Of a DNA stretch of 25,658 nucleotides, positions 7,833 to 15,120 are shown piece after piece. The notes under the pieces were generated by a model that saw only the letters and a list, made by a program, of their open reading frames with translations, had not been told where the DNA came from and made no database searches. The stretch spans positions 1 through 25,658 of the forward strand of contig CAMPIH010000008.1 in the NCBI GenBank assembly GCA_946886275.1. Direction: 5' to 3'. The stretch comes from an uncultured Sphingosinicella sp. (GTDB taxonomy: Bacteria > Pseudomonadota > Alphaproteobacteria > Sphingomonadales > Sphingomonadaceae). The stretch's first letter is position 1; each line of letters begins with the position of its first letter. Position numbers and translations under genes: made by a program.

Positions 7833-8806
7833 TGAAGATCGTCGTCGCCGACATCGGCGGAACTCACGCCCGCTTCGCACTCGCCTCGATCTCGCCAGGG
7901 CGTCGACCCGAACTGGGTGAAATGCATCGCTTCAGGACCCGCGAGCATGTCGGCCTACTCTCGGCATGGGAAGCCTTCCGACAGGAGATCGGAGAGGAGC
8001 TGCCGAGGAGCGCGGCGATCGCCGTGGCGGCGCCGATCGAGGGCGAAGTGCTTCGCTTCATGAACAGCGACTGGCGGATTTCGCGCTTCGGGCTGGACCG
8101 GGAGCTCGGCCTCGAGCGGCTCACCCTGCTCAACGATTTCGGCGCCGTCGCTCATGCCGTCTCGATCCTCGACCCGGCGGAGCTCGCGCCGATCTGCGGT
8201 CCGGACCGTCTTCCAGCGGACGCGATCGTCAGCGTGATCGGACCGGGCACCGGCCTCGGAGTCGCCATTCTCGATCGCCGCGGCGGCACGACCCGGGTGA
8301 TCGAGACCGAAGCGGCGCATATCGGCTTTGCCCCGCTCGACCCGGAAGAGCGGGCGCTGGCGGCGACGATCGCCGCCCAATATGAGCGCGCTTCTGTCGA
8401 GCGGATCGTCTCCGGCCCCGGACTGATCGACATCTACCGGCACCTCGGCGGCGAGGCCGATTGGGAAGCGAACCGGGCCGGCGAGCTGTGGAGCGCCGCC
8501 ATCGACGGAACCGACAGGATCGCCGCACAGGCGCTCGACATATTGGTGCGCAGCTTCGGCGCCGCCGTCGGCGACATCTCGCTCGCCCATGGCGCGATGG
8601 GGGTGGCAATCACCGGCGGCCTCGCCAACCGGATCGTCGACCGGCTTCGCTCGCCCGCCTTCACTGAACGCTTCGGCGCCAAGGGCCGCTACCGCGAACG
8701 GATGAGACGGGTCAGCGTGGTTCTGGCGACTTATGCCGAACCCGGCCTGCTTGGCGCCGCCGTCGCCTTCCAGCGCGAGCACCTGACCGAGATGGCTCCA
8801 GCCTAA
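7832..8806 (+). CDS. glk: Glucokinase
   Basis: This 324-residue ROK-unrelated glucokinase (Glk family, PF02685 type) phosphorylates glucose to glucose-6-phosphate with ATP. Signatures are ADIGGTHARFAL at the amino terminus (phosphate-binding loop), LLNDFGAVAHA with catalytic D102, IGPGTGLGVAIL (137-147), the ETEAAHIGFAP sugar-binding segment (158-168) and a C-terminal ITGGLANRI adenosine-binding motif. The ATG at 7832 shares its first base with the last base of the acs stop codon (TGATG), implying translational coupling; a GTG one codon earlier is possible. Pairing with acs is unusual but both feed central carbon metabolism, and glucose-6-phosphate would enter the Entner-Doudoroff route in sphingomonads (inference). 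Confidence 0.93.
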   Translation: MKIVVADIGGTHARFALASISPGRRPELGEMHRFRTREHVGLLSAWEAFRQEIGEELPRSAAIAVAAPIEGEVLRFMNSDWRISRFGLDRELGLERLTLLNDFGAVAHAVSILDPAELAPICGPDRLPADAIVSVIGPGTGLGVAILDRRGGTTRVIETEAAHIGFAPLDPEERALAATIAAQYERASVERIVSGPGLIDIYRHLGGEADWEANRAGELWSAAIDGTDRIAAQALDILVRSFGAAVGDISLAHGAMGVAITGGLANRIVDRLRSPAFTERFGAKGRYRERMRRVSVVLATYAEPGLLGAAVAFQREHLTEMAPA

Positions 8807-9558
8807 AGCGTCATCACGCCTTTCTTCGCCTCTCGGGTTCCAAGGGTTTCGGCGGTCAATGGCGCGCCGGCGGCAAGAAGCGCCTGCCGCCGGCCTTGCG
8901 GATTGGTGCTCAACTGAGCCTGCTCAAAGGGGAGGAACGAAGCGAAGCAGGGCTCGGCCAGCGCCCGCGAGACGAAACCCGCCACTCGCGGCCAGCGGGC
9001 GGGATCCGGCTCGAAGCCGGCATAGGCGCCGTTGCGAAAGAAGGTGGCGATGGCGATGTCGGCAAGGCCGATCGCCTCCCCGAACAGGAATCCGTCGTGC
9101 GGAAGCAGGGTCTCGAGATAATCCATCTCGCGCGGCAGGTCTTGCGCAAGAGTCCTGTCGATCCTTGCCTGGTCCCCGGGCTCGCTCCAGATGATCGGAC
9201 GGACGATCTTCTGGTAGAAAAGGCCCCAGATGAAGACGTCGCCGAGCCTGGTGTCGGCATATTCTTCGAGCCAGCGCGCGCGTGCCCGGTCGCTGGCGCC
9301 GTCCGGGAGCAGCGCCGGCCTGGGATAGGCTTCGTCGAGATAGGCGCAGATCACCGAGGAGTCGCAAAGCTCGACCTCGCCGTCGATCAGCACCGGGATC
9401 CGCCGCAGCGGGCTCAGCCGCTCGAACTCGGCATTGCCGAAGAAGGCGGTGATCGGGTCGATCTCGTAAGACAGCCCCTTGAGCTGGATGCAGGCGAGGA
9501 CCTTTCGGACGTAGGGGCTGACATAGCTGCCGATGATCCTGAGCCGATGGTCGGTCAT
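8803..9558 (-). CDS. Glutathione S-transferase family protein
   Basis: This is a 251-residue cytosolic GST-fold protein. The amino-terminal thioredoxin-like domain begins LRIIGSYVSPYVRKVLACIQLKG, with a serine (S14 in SYVSPYV) at the catalytic position, followed by the cis-proline motif RRIPVLIDG and the glutathione gamma-glutamyl-binding CDSSVICAYLDEAYP. The helical domain follows, with the conserved GLADIAIATFFRN segment. The ATG (9556-9558) overlaps the stop codon of the upstream acyl-CoA dehydrogenase as ATGA, so this is the last gene of the operon. Longer upstream frames run into the dehydrogenase and are not used. GST genes in acyl-CoA operons may detoxify reactive enoyl intermediates, but the role here is not shown. 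The C-terminal 25 residues are Ala/Gly-rich. Confidence 0.88.
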   Translation of the reverse strand: MTDHRLRIIGSYVSPYVRKVLACIQLKGLSYEIDPITAFFGNAEFERLSPLRRIPVLIDGEVELCDSSVICAYLDEAYPRPALLPDGASDRARARWLEEYADTRLGDVFIWGLFYQKIVRPIIWSEPGDQARIDRTLAQDLPREMDYLETLLPHDGFLFGEAIGLADIAIATFFRNGAYAGFEPDPARWPRVAGFVSRALAEPCFASFLPFEQAQLSTNPQGRRQALLAAGAPLTAETLGTREAKKGVMTL

Positions 9559-10697
9559 ATCCCTCTCGCCACCACTTCCTTCATGATCTCGTTGGTGCCT
9601 CCAAAGATCCGGGTCACCCTGGCGTCGCGCCACAACCGGGCGATCAGATATTCGTTCATGTAGCCGGCGCCACCATGCAGCTGAAGCGCCGCGTCGCACA
9701 CTTCCCACTGAAGCTCGGTATGCCAGAGCTTGGCGGCCGACGCCTCGTCAGCACTGAGCTTTCCGGCGACGTGGCGGGCCAGCGCCCAGTCGAGATGGGC
9801 CCAGCCGACCTGAAGCTTGGCGGCCAGGTCCGCGAGGGTGAAGCGCGTGTTCTGGAATTCGAAGACGGTTCGCCCGAAGGCCTTTCGCTCCTTGGTGAAC
9901 TTCACCGCTTCATCGAAGGCGCGCTGGGCCGAAGCCTGGGCGCCGATCGCGATTCCAAGCCGCTCCTGCGGCAACTGGTTCATCAGATAGGCGAATCCCA
10001 TCCCTTCCGCGCCGAGCAGGTTCGATTGCGGCACCCGGAGATCCTGGAAGAAGAGCTCGGACGTGTCCTGGCCGTGAAGGCCGATCTTGTCGAGGTTGCG
10101 GCCGCGCGCGAAGCCGGGTCGATCCGCCTCGACGAGGATCAGCGACGTGCCCTTGGCGCCCCCGGCCGGGTCGGTCTTGGCGACGACGATGACGAGCTCC
10201 GCATGCTGGCCGTTGGTGATGTAGGTCTTGGAGCCGTTGATCACATAATCGTCACCATCGCGAACGGCGCTCGTCTTGATGCTCTGGAGATCCGAACCGG
10301 CGCCCGGCTCGGTCATCGCGATCGCCGTGGGGGTCTCGCCGGAGATCATCCTGGGCAGCCAGTGCTGCTTGAGCGGCTCAGAGCCGTAGGCGACGATATA
10401 AGGGGCGACGATGTCGGAATGGAGGCCGATTCCGGCGCTCGATCCGGCATAGCCGAGCTCCTCGTCGATGACGGCGTTGTAGCCGAAATCGAGACCGAGG
10501 CCGCCATAGGCCTCCGGCACCGTCGCGCAGAGCAGCCCGGCGTCGCCCGCCTTGCGCCAGAAGTCGCGATCGATCTCGCCCTGCGCCTCCCACCGCTCGA
10601 GATGGGGAATGAGCTCGCGCTCGAAGAACTTCCTGACCTGGTCGCGGAAGAGGTGATGGTCCTCGGAATGGAAGGAACGGCGGGCGAGGTCGAGCAT
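9555..10697 (-). CDS. Acyl-CoA dehydrogenase, long-chain (LCAD) type
   Basis: The protein has 380 residues. It is an FAD enzyme introducing the alpha-beta double bond into acyl-CoA and passing electrons to ETF. Domain order is standard: amino-terminal helical domain, beta domain with TAIAMTEPGAGSDLQSIKT (about 124-142) and INGSKTYITNGQHAELVIV, then the C-terminal helical domain with KERKAFGRTVFEFQNTRF and LHGGAGYMNEY. The C-terminal motif is IFGGTNEIMKE, so the usual medium-chain catalytic glutamate position (IYEGT) is glycine. As in mammalian LCAD and isovaleryl-CoA dehydrogenase, the base is expected at E245 in LPQERL. The ATG (10695-10697) overlaps the previous gene's TGA by one base, and the 3' end overlaps the GST gene by four, so it is in the middle of a coupled operon. 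Confidence 0.94.
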   Translation of the reverse strand: MLDLARRSFHSEDHHLFRDQVRKFFERELIPHLERWEAQGEIDRDFWRKAGDAGLLCATVPEAYGGLGLDFGYNAVIDEELGYAGSSAGIGLHSDIVAPYIVAYGSEPLKQHWLPRMISGETPTAIAMTEPGAGSDLQSIKTSAVRDGDDYVINGSKTYITNGQHAELVIVVAKTDPAGGAKGTSLILVEADRPGFARGRNLDKIGLHGQDTSELFFQDLRVPQSNLLGAEGMGFAYLMNQLPQERLGIAIGAQASAQRAFDEAVKFTKERKAFGRTVFEFQNTRFTLADLAAKLQVGWAHLDWALARHVAGKLSADEASAAKLWHTELQWEVCDAALQLHGGAGYMNEYLIARLWRDARVTRIFGGTNEIMKEVVARGI

Positions 10698-11698
10698 CAG
10701 GTTCCACTTTCCTTGAAACGGGGCGCTGGATTCGGTTCGATGAAACCGCGTTCGCGGGTGAAGGTCGACCGCTCCGCATTGTGACGATGATCGGGCGCTT
10801 CGGCGAGGCTGAGGATCGGCGCGAAGCAGGCGTCGCTTCCCTCGAGCAGCGCACACCAATGGTCGCGCGGGTGTCGGTGAAAGACTTCTTCGAGCTCGCC
10901 GCGAAGGCCGGGATCCCATTGCTCCGAAGCGAGTCCGAGCTTCGCCTTCAACGCCCTGAAGAAGTCAGGCTCGATCGCCCCGATCGCGATCCAGCGGCCA
11001 TCGGCGCATTCATAGCTGTCGTAGAAGGCGGCGCCGCCGTCGAGGAGGTTGGCGCCCCGCTCGTCCTTCCACAGCCCGGCCGCGAGCAGCGAATAGACCT
11101 GCGCCCCGATCAAGGCGGCGCCGTCGACCATCGCGCAGTCGATGATATTGCCCTTGCCCGAGGCCCGGGCCGACAGGATCCCCGCGACCATAGCAAACGC
11201 GAGAAGCATTCCACCACCGCCGAAATCGCCGACCGCATTGACCGGCGGAGTCGGCTGGCCCTCGGCTCGGCCATAGGTATGAAGATTGCCGGCCAAGGCG
11301 ATATAGTTGATGTCGTGGCCGGCGGCCTCGGCGAGCGGCCCTTCCTGCCCCCATCCCGTCATCCGGCCATAGACCAGACGCGGATTGTCGGCGCAGACGG
11401 TCTCCGGGCCGAGGCCGAGCCGCTCCATGACCCCCGGCCTGAAACCTTCGATGAGACCGTCGGCGGATCGGATCAGATCACGGACCCGGGCGAGGTCGGC
11501 GTCGGACTTGAGGTCGAGGCTGAGGATCTCGGAGCGGTTGCGGCGCAATATCTCCCTTTCCGGCGGGATCGGCGGGCGGCTTCCGGACCGCTCGATCCGG
11601 ATCACCTCGGCGCCATGGTCGGCGAGCATCATCGCCGCAAATGGTGCCGGCGCCAGGCCGGCAAATTCGACGATCCGGACCCCGGCGAGCACCTTCAC
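10697..11698 (-). CDS. Alpha-methylacyl-CoA racemase (CaiB/BaiF family III CoA-transferase fold)
   Basis: The protein has 333 residues. It interconverts R and S isomers of 2-methylacyl-CoA so that branched acyl chains can be oxidised by S-specific dehydrogenases. Sequence signs are the amino-terminal VLAGVRIVEFAGLAPAPFAAMMLADHGAEVIRIE, a DLKS stretch, EGFRPGVMERLGLG, and the active-site pair H128 in AGHDINYIALAG and D158 in VGDFGGGGML. These match the His/Asp pair of Mycobacterium MCR rather than the single Asp of CoA-transferases. The GTG start at 11698 is chosen because AGGAGG lies 8 bases upstream and translation from it gives the canonical KVLAGVRIVEF start; the longer frame adds a basic non-homologous extension. 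It is preceded by the racemase-family gene at 19 bases and coupled to the dehydrogenase downstream. Confidence 0.9.
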   Translation of the reverse strand: MKVLAGVRIVEFAGLAPAPFAAMMLADHGAEVIRIERSGSRPPIPPEREILRRNRSEILSLDLKSDADLARVRDLIRSADGLIEGFRPGVMERLGLGPETVCADNPRLVYGRMTGWGQEGPLAEAAGHDINYIALAGNLHTYGRAEGQPTPPVNAVGDFGGGGMLLAFAMVAGILSARASGKGNIIDCAMVDGAALIGAQVYSLLAAGLWKDERGANLLDGGAAFYDSYECADGRWIAIGAIEPDFFRALKAKLGLASEQWDPGLRGELEEVFHRHPRDHWCALLEGSDACFAPILSLAEAPDHRHNAERSTFTRERGFIEPNPAPRFKESGT

Positions 11699-11717
11699 GG
11701 CCGATTCCTCCTGAGTT

Positions 11718-12452
11718 TCACGAGCCGGCCGGCGGCCCGCCCCGCCATGACGGCATCGGCCTTTCGCCAAGCGCGGTTTCGACCGCGGCGACCGCGAGAA
11801 GACGGGTCGAATCGAGGATTGGAAGCGGCGAGACGTCGGCAGTGACCAGGAGCGGGATCTCGGTGCAGACGAGGGCGACGCAGTCGCATCCCGCCTCGGC
11901 GAACTTCTCGATGATAGCGCAATAGGCCTGGCGGGAAGCTTCGGTGAAGAGACCGAGGCAGAGCTCGTCGAAGATGATGTCGTGGACGATCTTGCGGTCG
12001 GCTTCGTCGGGGACTTCCCAGTCCAGGCCGCGCCGGCCGAGCGCCGCCGGATAGACCGGCCCGGTCATCGTCCAGTCGGTGCCGAGGATCCCGACCTTGT
12101 GGCGGCCGTCGGCGAGCGCCTGGTCGGCGACCACCTCGGCGATATGGAGGCCGGGCAGTGCGAAGGGGGCGCCGGCCGCTTCGAGGGCGATATGGGCGGT
12201 ATTGTCGGGCAGGATGAAGAAATCCGCGCCTGCGGCCGCAAGCCTCACCACGTCTTCGGCGAAGAGGCCGCGAAGCGCCTCGAGGTCGCCGCGCTCCCAG
12301 GCATCCAGCGAATCCTTCATCGCGACCCCGGTGAGGGTGATCTGCGGATGATCATGCGCTCCCATCCGCCGCCCTCCCTCGAGCCACACCGTCCGGTAGC
12401 ACAAGGTGGCCCCCTCGGCGCTGTGCGCGAGGATGCCGATATGACGGGTCAT
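11718..12452 (-). CDS. Aspartate/glutamate racemase family protein (amino-acid racemase fold), first Cys absent
   Basis: This 244-residue protein has the two-domain Asp/Glu racemase fold. It starts RHIGILAHSAEGATLCYR and carries an FFILPDNTAHIAL segment at 78-90 and DCVALVCTEIPLL at 190-202. In characterised cofactor-independent racemases a cysteine before NTAH and a second cysteine in the CTE motif are the two acid/base residues. Here the second (C196) is kept but the first position reads Pro-Asp (P82, D83), so ordinary two-base racemisation of an amino acid is doubtful. It sits 11 bases after the SDR gene and 19 before the methylacyl-CoA racemase gene, in an acyl-CoA operon with no other amino-acid gene. 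Relatives include hydantoin racemases and maleate isomerases; the substrate is not predicted. Confidence 0.8.
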   Translation of the reverse strand: MTRHIGILAHSAEGATLCYRTVWLEGGRRMGAHDHPQITLTGVAMKDSLDAWERGDLEALRGLFAEDVVRLAAAGADFFILPDNTAHIALEAAGAPFALPGLHIAEVVADQALADGRHKVGILGTDWTMTGPVYPAALGRRGLDWEVPDEADRKIVHDIIFDELCLGLFTEASRQAYCAIIEKFAEAGCDCVALVCTEIPLLVTADVSPLPILDSTRLLAVAAVETALGERPMPSWRGGPPAGS

Positions 12453-12463
12453 CCGCTCGCCGC

Positions 12464-13246
12464 TCAGCGCGGTGCCATCCGGATGGCACCGTCCAGGCGG
12501 ACATATTCGCCGTTGAGATAAGGATTTTCGGCCATGAACAAGGCCAGCCGCGCATATTCCTCGGCCCGGCCGAGCCGCTTCGGGAAAGGCACTTGCGCCG
12601 CGAGGGCGTCCTTCACGTTCTGGGGCATCATCGCCACCATCGGAGTCTCGAACACGCCGGGAAGGATCGTGTTTACCCTTATCCCCTCCCCCATCAGGTC
12701 GCGGGCGATCGGCAGCGCCATTCCGAGCACTCCGGCCTTGGATGCCGAATAAGCGGCCTGGCCGATCTGCCCGTCCTGGGCGGCGACCGAAGCGGTGTTG
12801 ACGATGAGGCCCTTCTCGCCGTCATCGAGGGGCTCCAGCTCCGCCATTCCCGCGGCAGAGGCGGCGAGCACCCGGAAGGTGCCGATCAGGTTGATCTGGA
12901 TCGCCAGCTCGAACTGGTGGATCGGATAGCGCTTGATCTCGCCGGTGGCCTTGTCGCGGCCGACCGTCTTCACCGCATTGGCGACTCCGGCGCAATTGAC
13001 GCAGATGCGTTCCTGGCCGTGCGCCTCCCGGGCCCTGGCGAATCCCGCGTCGACCGCCTCGTTCGAGGTGACGTCGACCTGGGCGAAGATCCCGCCAATT
13101 TCGGACGCCACCTTTTCGCCGCGCTCCTGATCACGGTCGAAGACCGCGACCTTCACGCCTCTCGAGGCGAGGGCCCGGGCGGTCGCCTCGCCGAGTCCGG
13201 AGGCCGCGCCGGTAACCACCGCGGCGATGTTGCTGTCCAGTTTCAT
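12464..13246 (-). CDS. Short-chain dehydrogenase, 3-hydroxyacyl-CoA dehydrogenase type II (HSD17B10-like)
   Basis: This 260-residue classical SDR begins with the nucleotide-binding TGAASGLG (12-19), has FDRDQERG at the end of the second strand (Asp favouring NAD), NCAGVAN (84-90), catalytic S153 in NTASVAAQDGQIG, and the Y166/K170 pair in YSASKAG. The insertion around VGRDKATGEIKRYPIHQFE and the MAELEPLDDGEKGLIVNTAS segment are characteristic of type II 3-hydroxyacyl-CoA / 2-methyl-3-hydroxybutyryl-CoA dehydrogenases, which oxidise the beta-hydroxy acyl-CoA in fatty-acid and isoleucine breakdown. It is the first gene of the minus-strand operon. AGGAGGCTTCGTAC precedes the ATG at 13246. Confidence 0.92.
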   Translation of the reverse strand: MKLDSNIAAVVTGAASGLGEATARALASRGVKVAVFDRDQERGEKVASEIGGIFAQVDVTSNEAVDAGFARAREAHGQERICVNCAGVANAVKTVGRDKATGEIKRYPIHQFELAIQINLIGTFRVLAASAAGMAELEPLDDGEKGLIVNTASVAAQDGQIGQAAYSASKAGVLGMALPIARDLMGEGIRVNTILPGVFETPMVAMMPQNVKDALAAQVPFPKRLGRAEEYARLALFMAENPYLNGEYVRLDGAIRMAPR

Positions 13247-13309
13247 GTACGAAGCCTCCTTGTTTGCGGCGCACCTAATAAGAAGTGCGGCGGTTCGACA
13301 AGCGGCATG

Positions 13310-13334
13310 GGAACCCGGCTTTGGGCCCCTCGTT
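13310..13334 (+). promoter_or_regulatory. Predicted EcfG (general stress sigma) promoter: GGAAC-N16-CGTT
   Basis: GGAAC at 13310-13314 is followed by exactly 16 bases and CGTT at 13331-13334. This matches the consensus known for the alphaproteobacterial general stress response sigma factor EcfG. Transcription would start near 13341, giving a leader of about 32 bases before the ATG of the small membrane protein at 13373. The SDR gene reads away on the other strand. This is a sequence match only. Confidence 0.6.
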
Positions 13335-13372
13335 GGCCTAGCTCACGAAACCCAGCAGACGGAGTAGCTTAG

Positions 13373-13633
13373 ATGTCGCACATCCCGAACAATGCCATGC
13401 CCCACGCCGGCCAGACGAACGACCAAGCTGGTCAGGGAAATTCGGGGAGCTCGACCGGCTCGACGACGGGCTCGAGCGGAGCCTTCAGCCAGCTCGCGGA
13501 CAAGGCGCGCGAATATCCGAAGACAGCGATCGCGGCCGGTGCAGCGGTCGCTGCCGGAGTCGTCGCGGCGGCGACTCTCACCCGAGGGTCTCGGGATCGC
13601 GGCAAGAGCCGGAGCAAGAGCAAGAACGACTGA
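13373..13633 (+). CDS. Small stress-type membrane protein (ElaB/YqjD/DUF883-like tail)
   Basis: This 86-residue protein has a Gly/Ser/Thr-rich disordered first half (about residues 8-36), a short amphipathic FSQLADKAREYPKTA stretch, one alanine-rich membrane segment (about 51-68, with AAGAAVAAGVVAAATL) and a very basic tail rich in Arg, Lys and Ser. The order 'helix - REYPKTA - small-residue membrane helix - basic end' recalls the carboxy terminus of ElaB/YqjD proteins, which anchor to the inner membrane in stationary phase. The full family domain is not evident. A GGAG lies 9 bases before the ATG, and an EcfG-type promoter sits 40-60 bases upstream, supporting a stress-induced protein. A strong hairpin follows. 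Opposite-strand neighbours on both sides suggest its own transcript. Confidence 0.7.
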   Translation: MSHIPNNAMPHAGQTNDQAGQGNSGSSTGSTTGSSGAFSQLADKAREYPKTAIAAGAAVAAGVVAAATLTRGSRDRGKSRSKSKND

Positions 13634-13642
13634 CGTTCCCGT

Positions 13643-13674
13643 TCCTCGAGCCGCCTTCGACCGCGGCTCGAGGA
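13643..13674 (+). terminator. Strong GC-rich hairpin after the small stress gene
   Basis: A 12-base-pair perfect stem (TCCTCGAGCCGC pairing with GCGGCTCGAGGA) closes an 8-base loop, starting 10 bases after the stop codon at 13633. No T-run follows on the plus strand, so it may act as a weak intrinsic terminator or as a 3' stabilising structure. Its position would also catch minus-strand read-through from the thiolase gene. Confidence 0.55.
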
Positions 13675-13818
13675 CCCCGGGGCGCAAGCGCTTCGGCCGG
13701 GCCGTCATCGAGAACGGCTTGGCTCGACGGCTTGTAGCTCGACCGAACCGCCGGGCAGCCTGAGGAGGCATCCGGTCGGGTCAGTGCCTCGGTCGAACGA
13801 TGAGCGGCTGACCCGAGC

Positions 13819-14979
13819 CTAGGCCAGGTTCTCGACGATCGTGACATTGGCGATCCCGCCGCCTTCGCACATCGTCTGCAATCCCCATTTCTTCCCCCGC
13901 CGCTTGAGCGCGTGGGTCAGCGTGGCCATCAGCTTGGCGCCCGAGGCGCCGAGCGGGTGGCCCAAGGCGATGGCACCGCCATTGACGTTGAGCCGGTCCG
14001 GATCGGCGCCGATCTCGCGCAGCCAGGCCAGAGGCACGGGCGCGAAGGCCTCGTTCACCTCATAGAGATCCACGTCGGCGATCGTCATGCCGGCCCGTTC
14101 AAGCGCCCTTCGAGTCGCCGGAATCGGCTCCTCGAGCATGATGACCGGGTCTCCAGCCGTCACCGTCAGATTGTGGATTCGGGCCAGCGGAGTCAGGCCA
14201 TGGACCTTCAATGCTCGTTCGCTGACGACGAGGACGCCGCTGGCGCCGTCGCAGATCTGGGAGGCATTGGCGGCGCTGATCCTTCCCCCTTCCTTGAGCA
14301 GCTTGACCGAAGCGATCCCTTCCAGGGTCGAATCGTAGCGTATGCCCTCGTCGGTGCGGTGCTCGCCGTCGGCGACGGGAAGCGGGACGATCTCGTCGTC
14401 GAAGGCGCCCGCCTGGGTGGCTGCCGCCGCCTTTCGGTGGCTGTCGAGGGCGAACCGGTCGAGCTCCTCCCGGCTGAAGCCGTATTTCTCCGCGATCATC
14501 TCCGCGCCGATGAACTGGCTGAACATCGGCACGCCGAAACGGTCCTGAACGCTTTTAGGAAACGGGCCGCCCAGACCGGCCTGGAGCGCGAGCGTCACCG
14601 GCGCGCCCATCGGCACCCGGGTCATCGATTCGACGCCCGCGGCGATGACTACGTCCTGGGTTCCGCTCATCACGGCCTGGGCGGCGAAGTGAACCGATTG
14701 CTGCGAAGACCCGCATTGCCGGTCGATGGTGACCGCGGGAACGCTTTGCGGAAGCCGCGAAGCGAGAACGGCGTTGCGCCCGACATGGAAGGCCTGCTCG
14801 CCGACTTGGCCGACGCAGCCCATGATGACGTCCTCGATCGCCGCGGGATCCACGCCGCTTCGCTCGACCAGGGAATCGAGCACTCGGGCCGCCATGTCGG
14901 CGGGATGCCAGTCCTTGAGAGCGCCGCCCTTGCGGCCTCCGGCAGTGCGAGCGGCGGCGACGACATAGGCTTCGGCCAT
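13819..14979 (-). CDS. Acetyl-CoA acetyltransferase / 3-ketoacyl-CoA thiolase
   Basis: This 386-residue thiolase cleaves 3-ketoacyl-CoA with CoA, or condenses two acetyl-CoA in the reverse reaction. Active-site residues seen are C89 in TIDRQCGSSQQS, H341 in NGGAIALGHPLGASG and C371 in TMCEGGGIANV; NEAFAPVPLAW supplies the NEAF motif. The amino terminus (AYVVAAARTAGGRKGGAL) is complete, and AGGAAG lies ahead of the ATG at 14979. The SQQSVHFAAQAV segment is typical of the degradative group found with acyl-CoA dehydrogenase/racemase clusters in proteobacteria. It reads in the same direction as the downstream five-gene acyl-CoA operon but is separated by the small stress gene on the opposite strand, so it is probably a separate unit. 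A LiuR-like dyad lies immediately upstream. Confidence 0.93.
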   Translation of the reverse strand: MAEAYVVAAARTAGGRKGGALKDWHPADMAARVLDSLVERSGVDPAAIEDVIMGCVGQVGEQAFHVGRNAVLASRLPQSVPAVTIDRQCGSSQQSVHFAAQAVMSGTQDVVIAAGVESMTRVPMGAPVTLALQAGLGGPFPKSVQDRFGVPMFSQFIGAEMIAEKYGFSREELDRFALDSHRKAAAATQAGAFDDEIVPLPVADGEHRTDEGIRYDSTLEGIASVKLLKEGGRISAANASQICDGASGVLVVSERALKVHGLTPLARIHNLTVTAGDPVIMLEEPIPATRRALERAGMTIADVDLYEVNEAFAPVPLAWLREIGADPDRLNVNGGAIALGHPLGASGAKLMATLTHALKRRGKKWGLQTMCEGGGIANVTIVENLA

Positions 14980-14988
14980 TCGGTCTTC

Positions 14989-15004
14989 CTTACGTTTACG
15001 TAAG
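14989..15004 (-). promoter_or_regulatory. LiuR-like operator (CTTACGT-TT-ACGTAAG) before the thiolase
   Basis: The 16-base dyad CTTACGTTTACGTAAG carries two ACGT cores with two bases between them and matching flanks (7-base arms on either side of TT). It lies 10-25 bases upstream of the thiolase ATG. The ACGT-NN-ACGT pattern resembles the site described for LiuR, the MerR-family regulator of branched-chain amino acid and acyl-CoA catabolism in proteobacteria. A weak promoter just upstream (TTGCGG at 15030-15035, TAGAGC at 15007-15012, 17-base gap, minus strand) would place the operator at the transcription start. The regulator is not in this window. Confidence 0.55.
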
Positions 15005-15120
15005 CGGCTCTAAGGCCTGATCCAGGCGGCCGCAACGGTTGCGCGGTCCAGTGCCCCCATTGACCTTTTTCGACCCGCCGGAAGTGGCTAAGGAGAGTTT
15101 GAAAGCGAGGCAGGACTTTG

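Noticed and set aside
6210..7880. 556-codon minus-strand frame opposite acs
   Set aside because: It mirrors the highly conserved acs frame; its length comes from GC-rich codon bias and no family motif is seen.
15060..15065. TTGACC as a -35 element for the DUF6356 gene
   Set aside because: No acceptable -10 hexamer at 16-18 bases; the nearest GGCTAA is too far.
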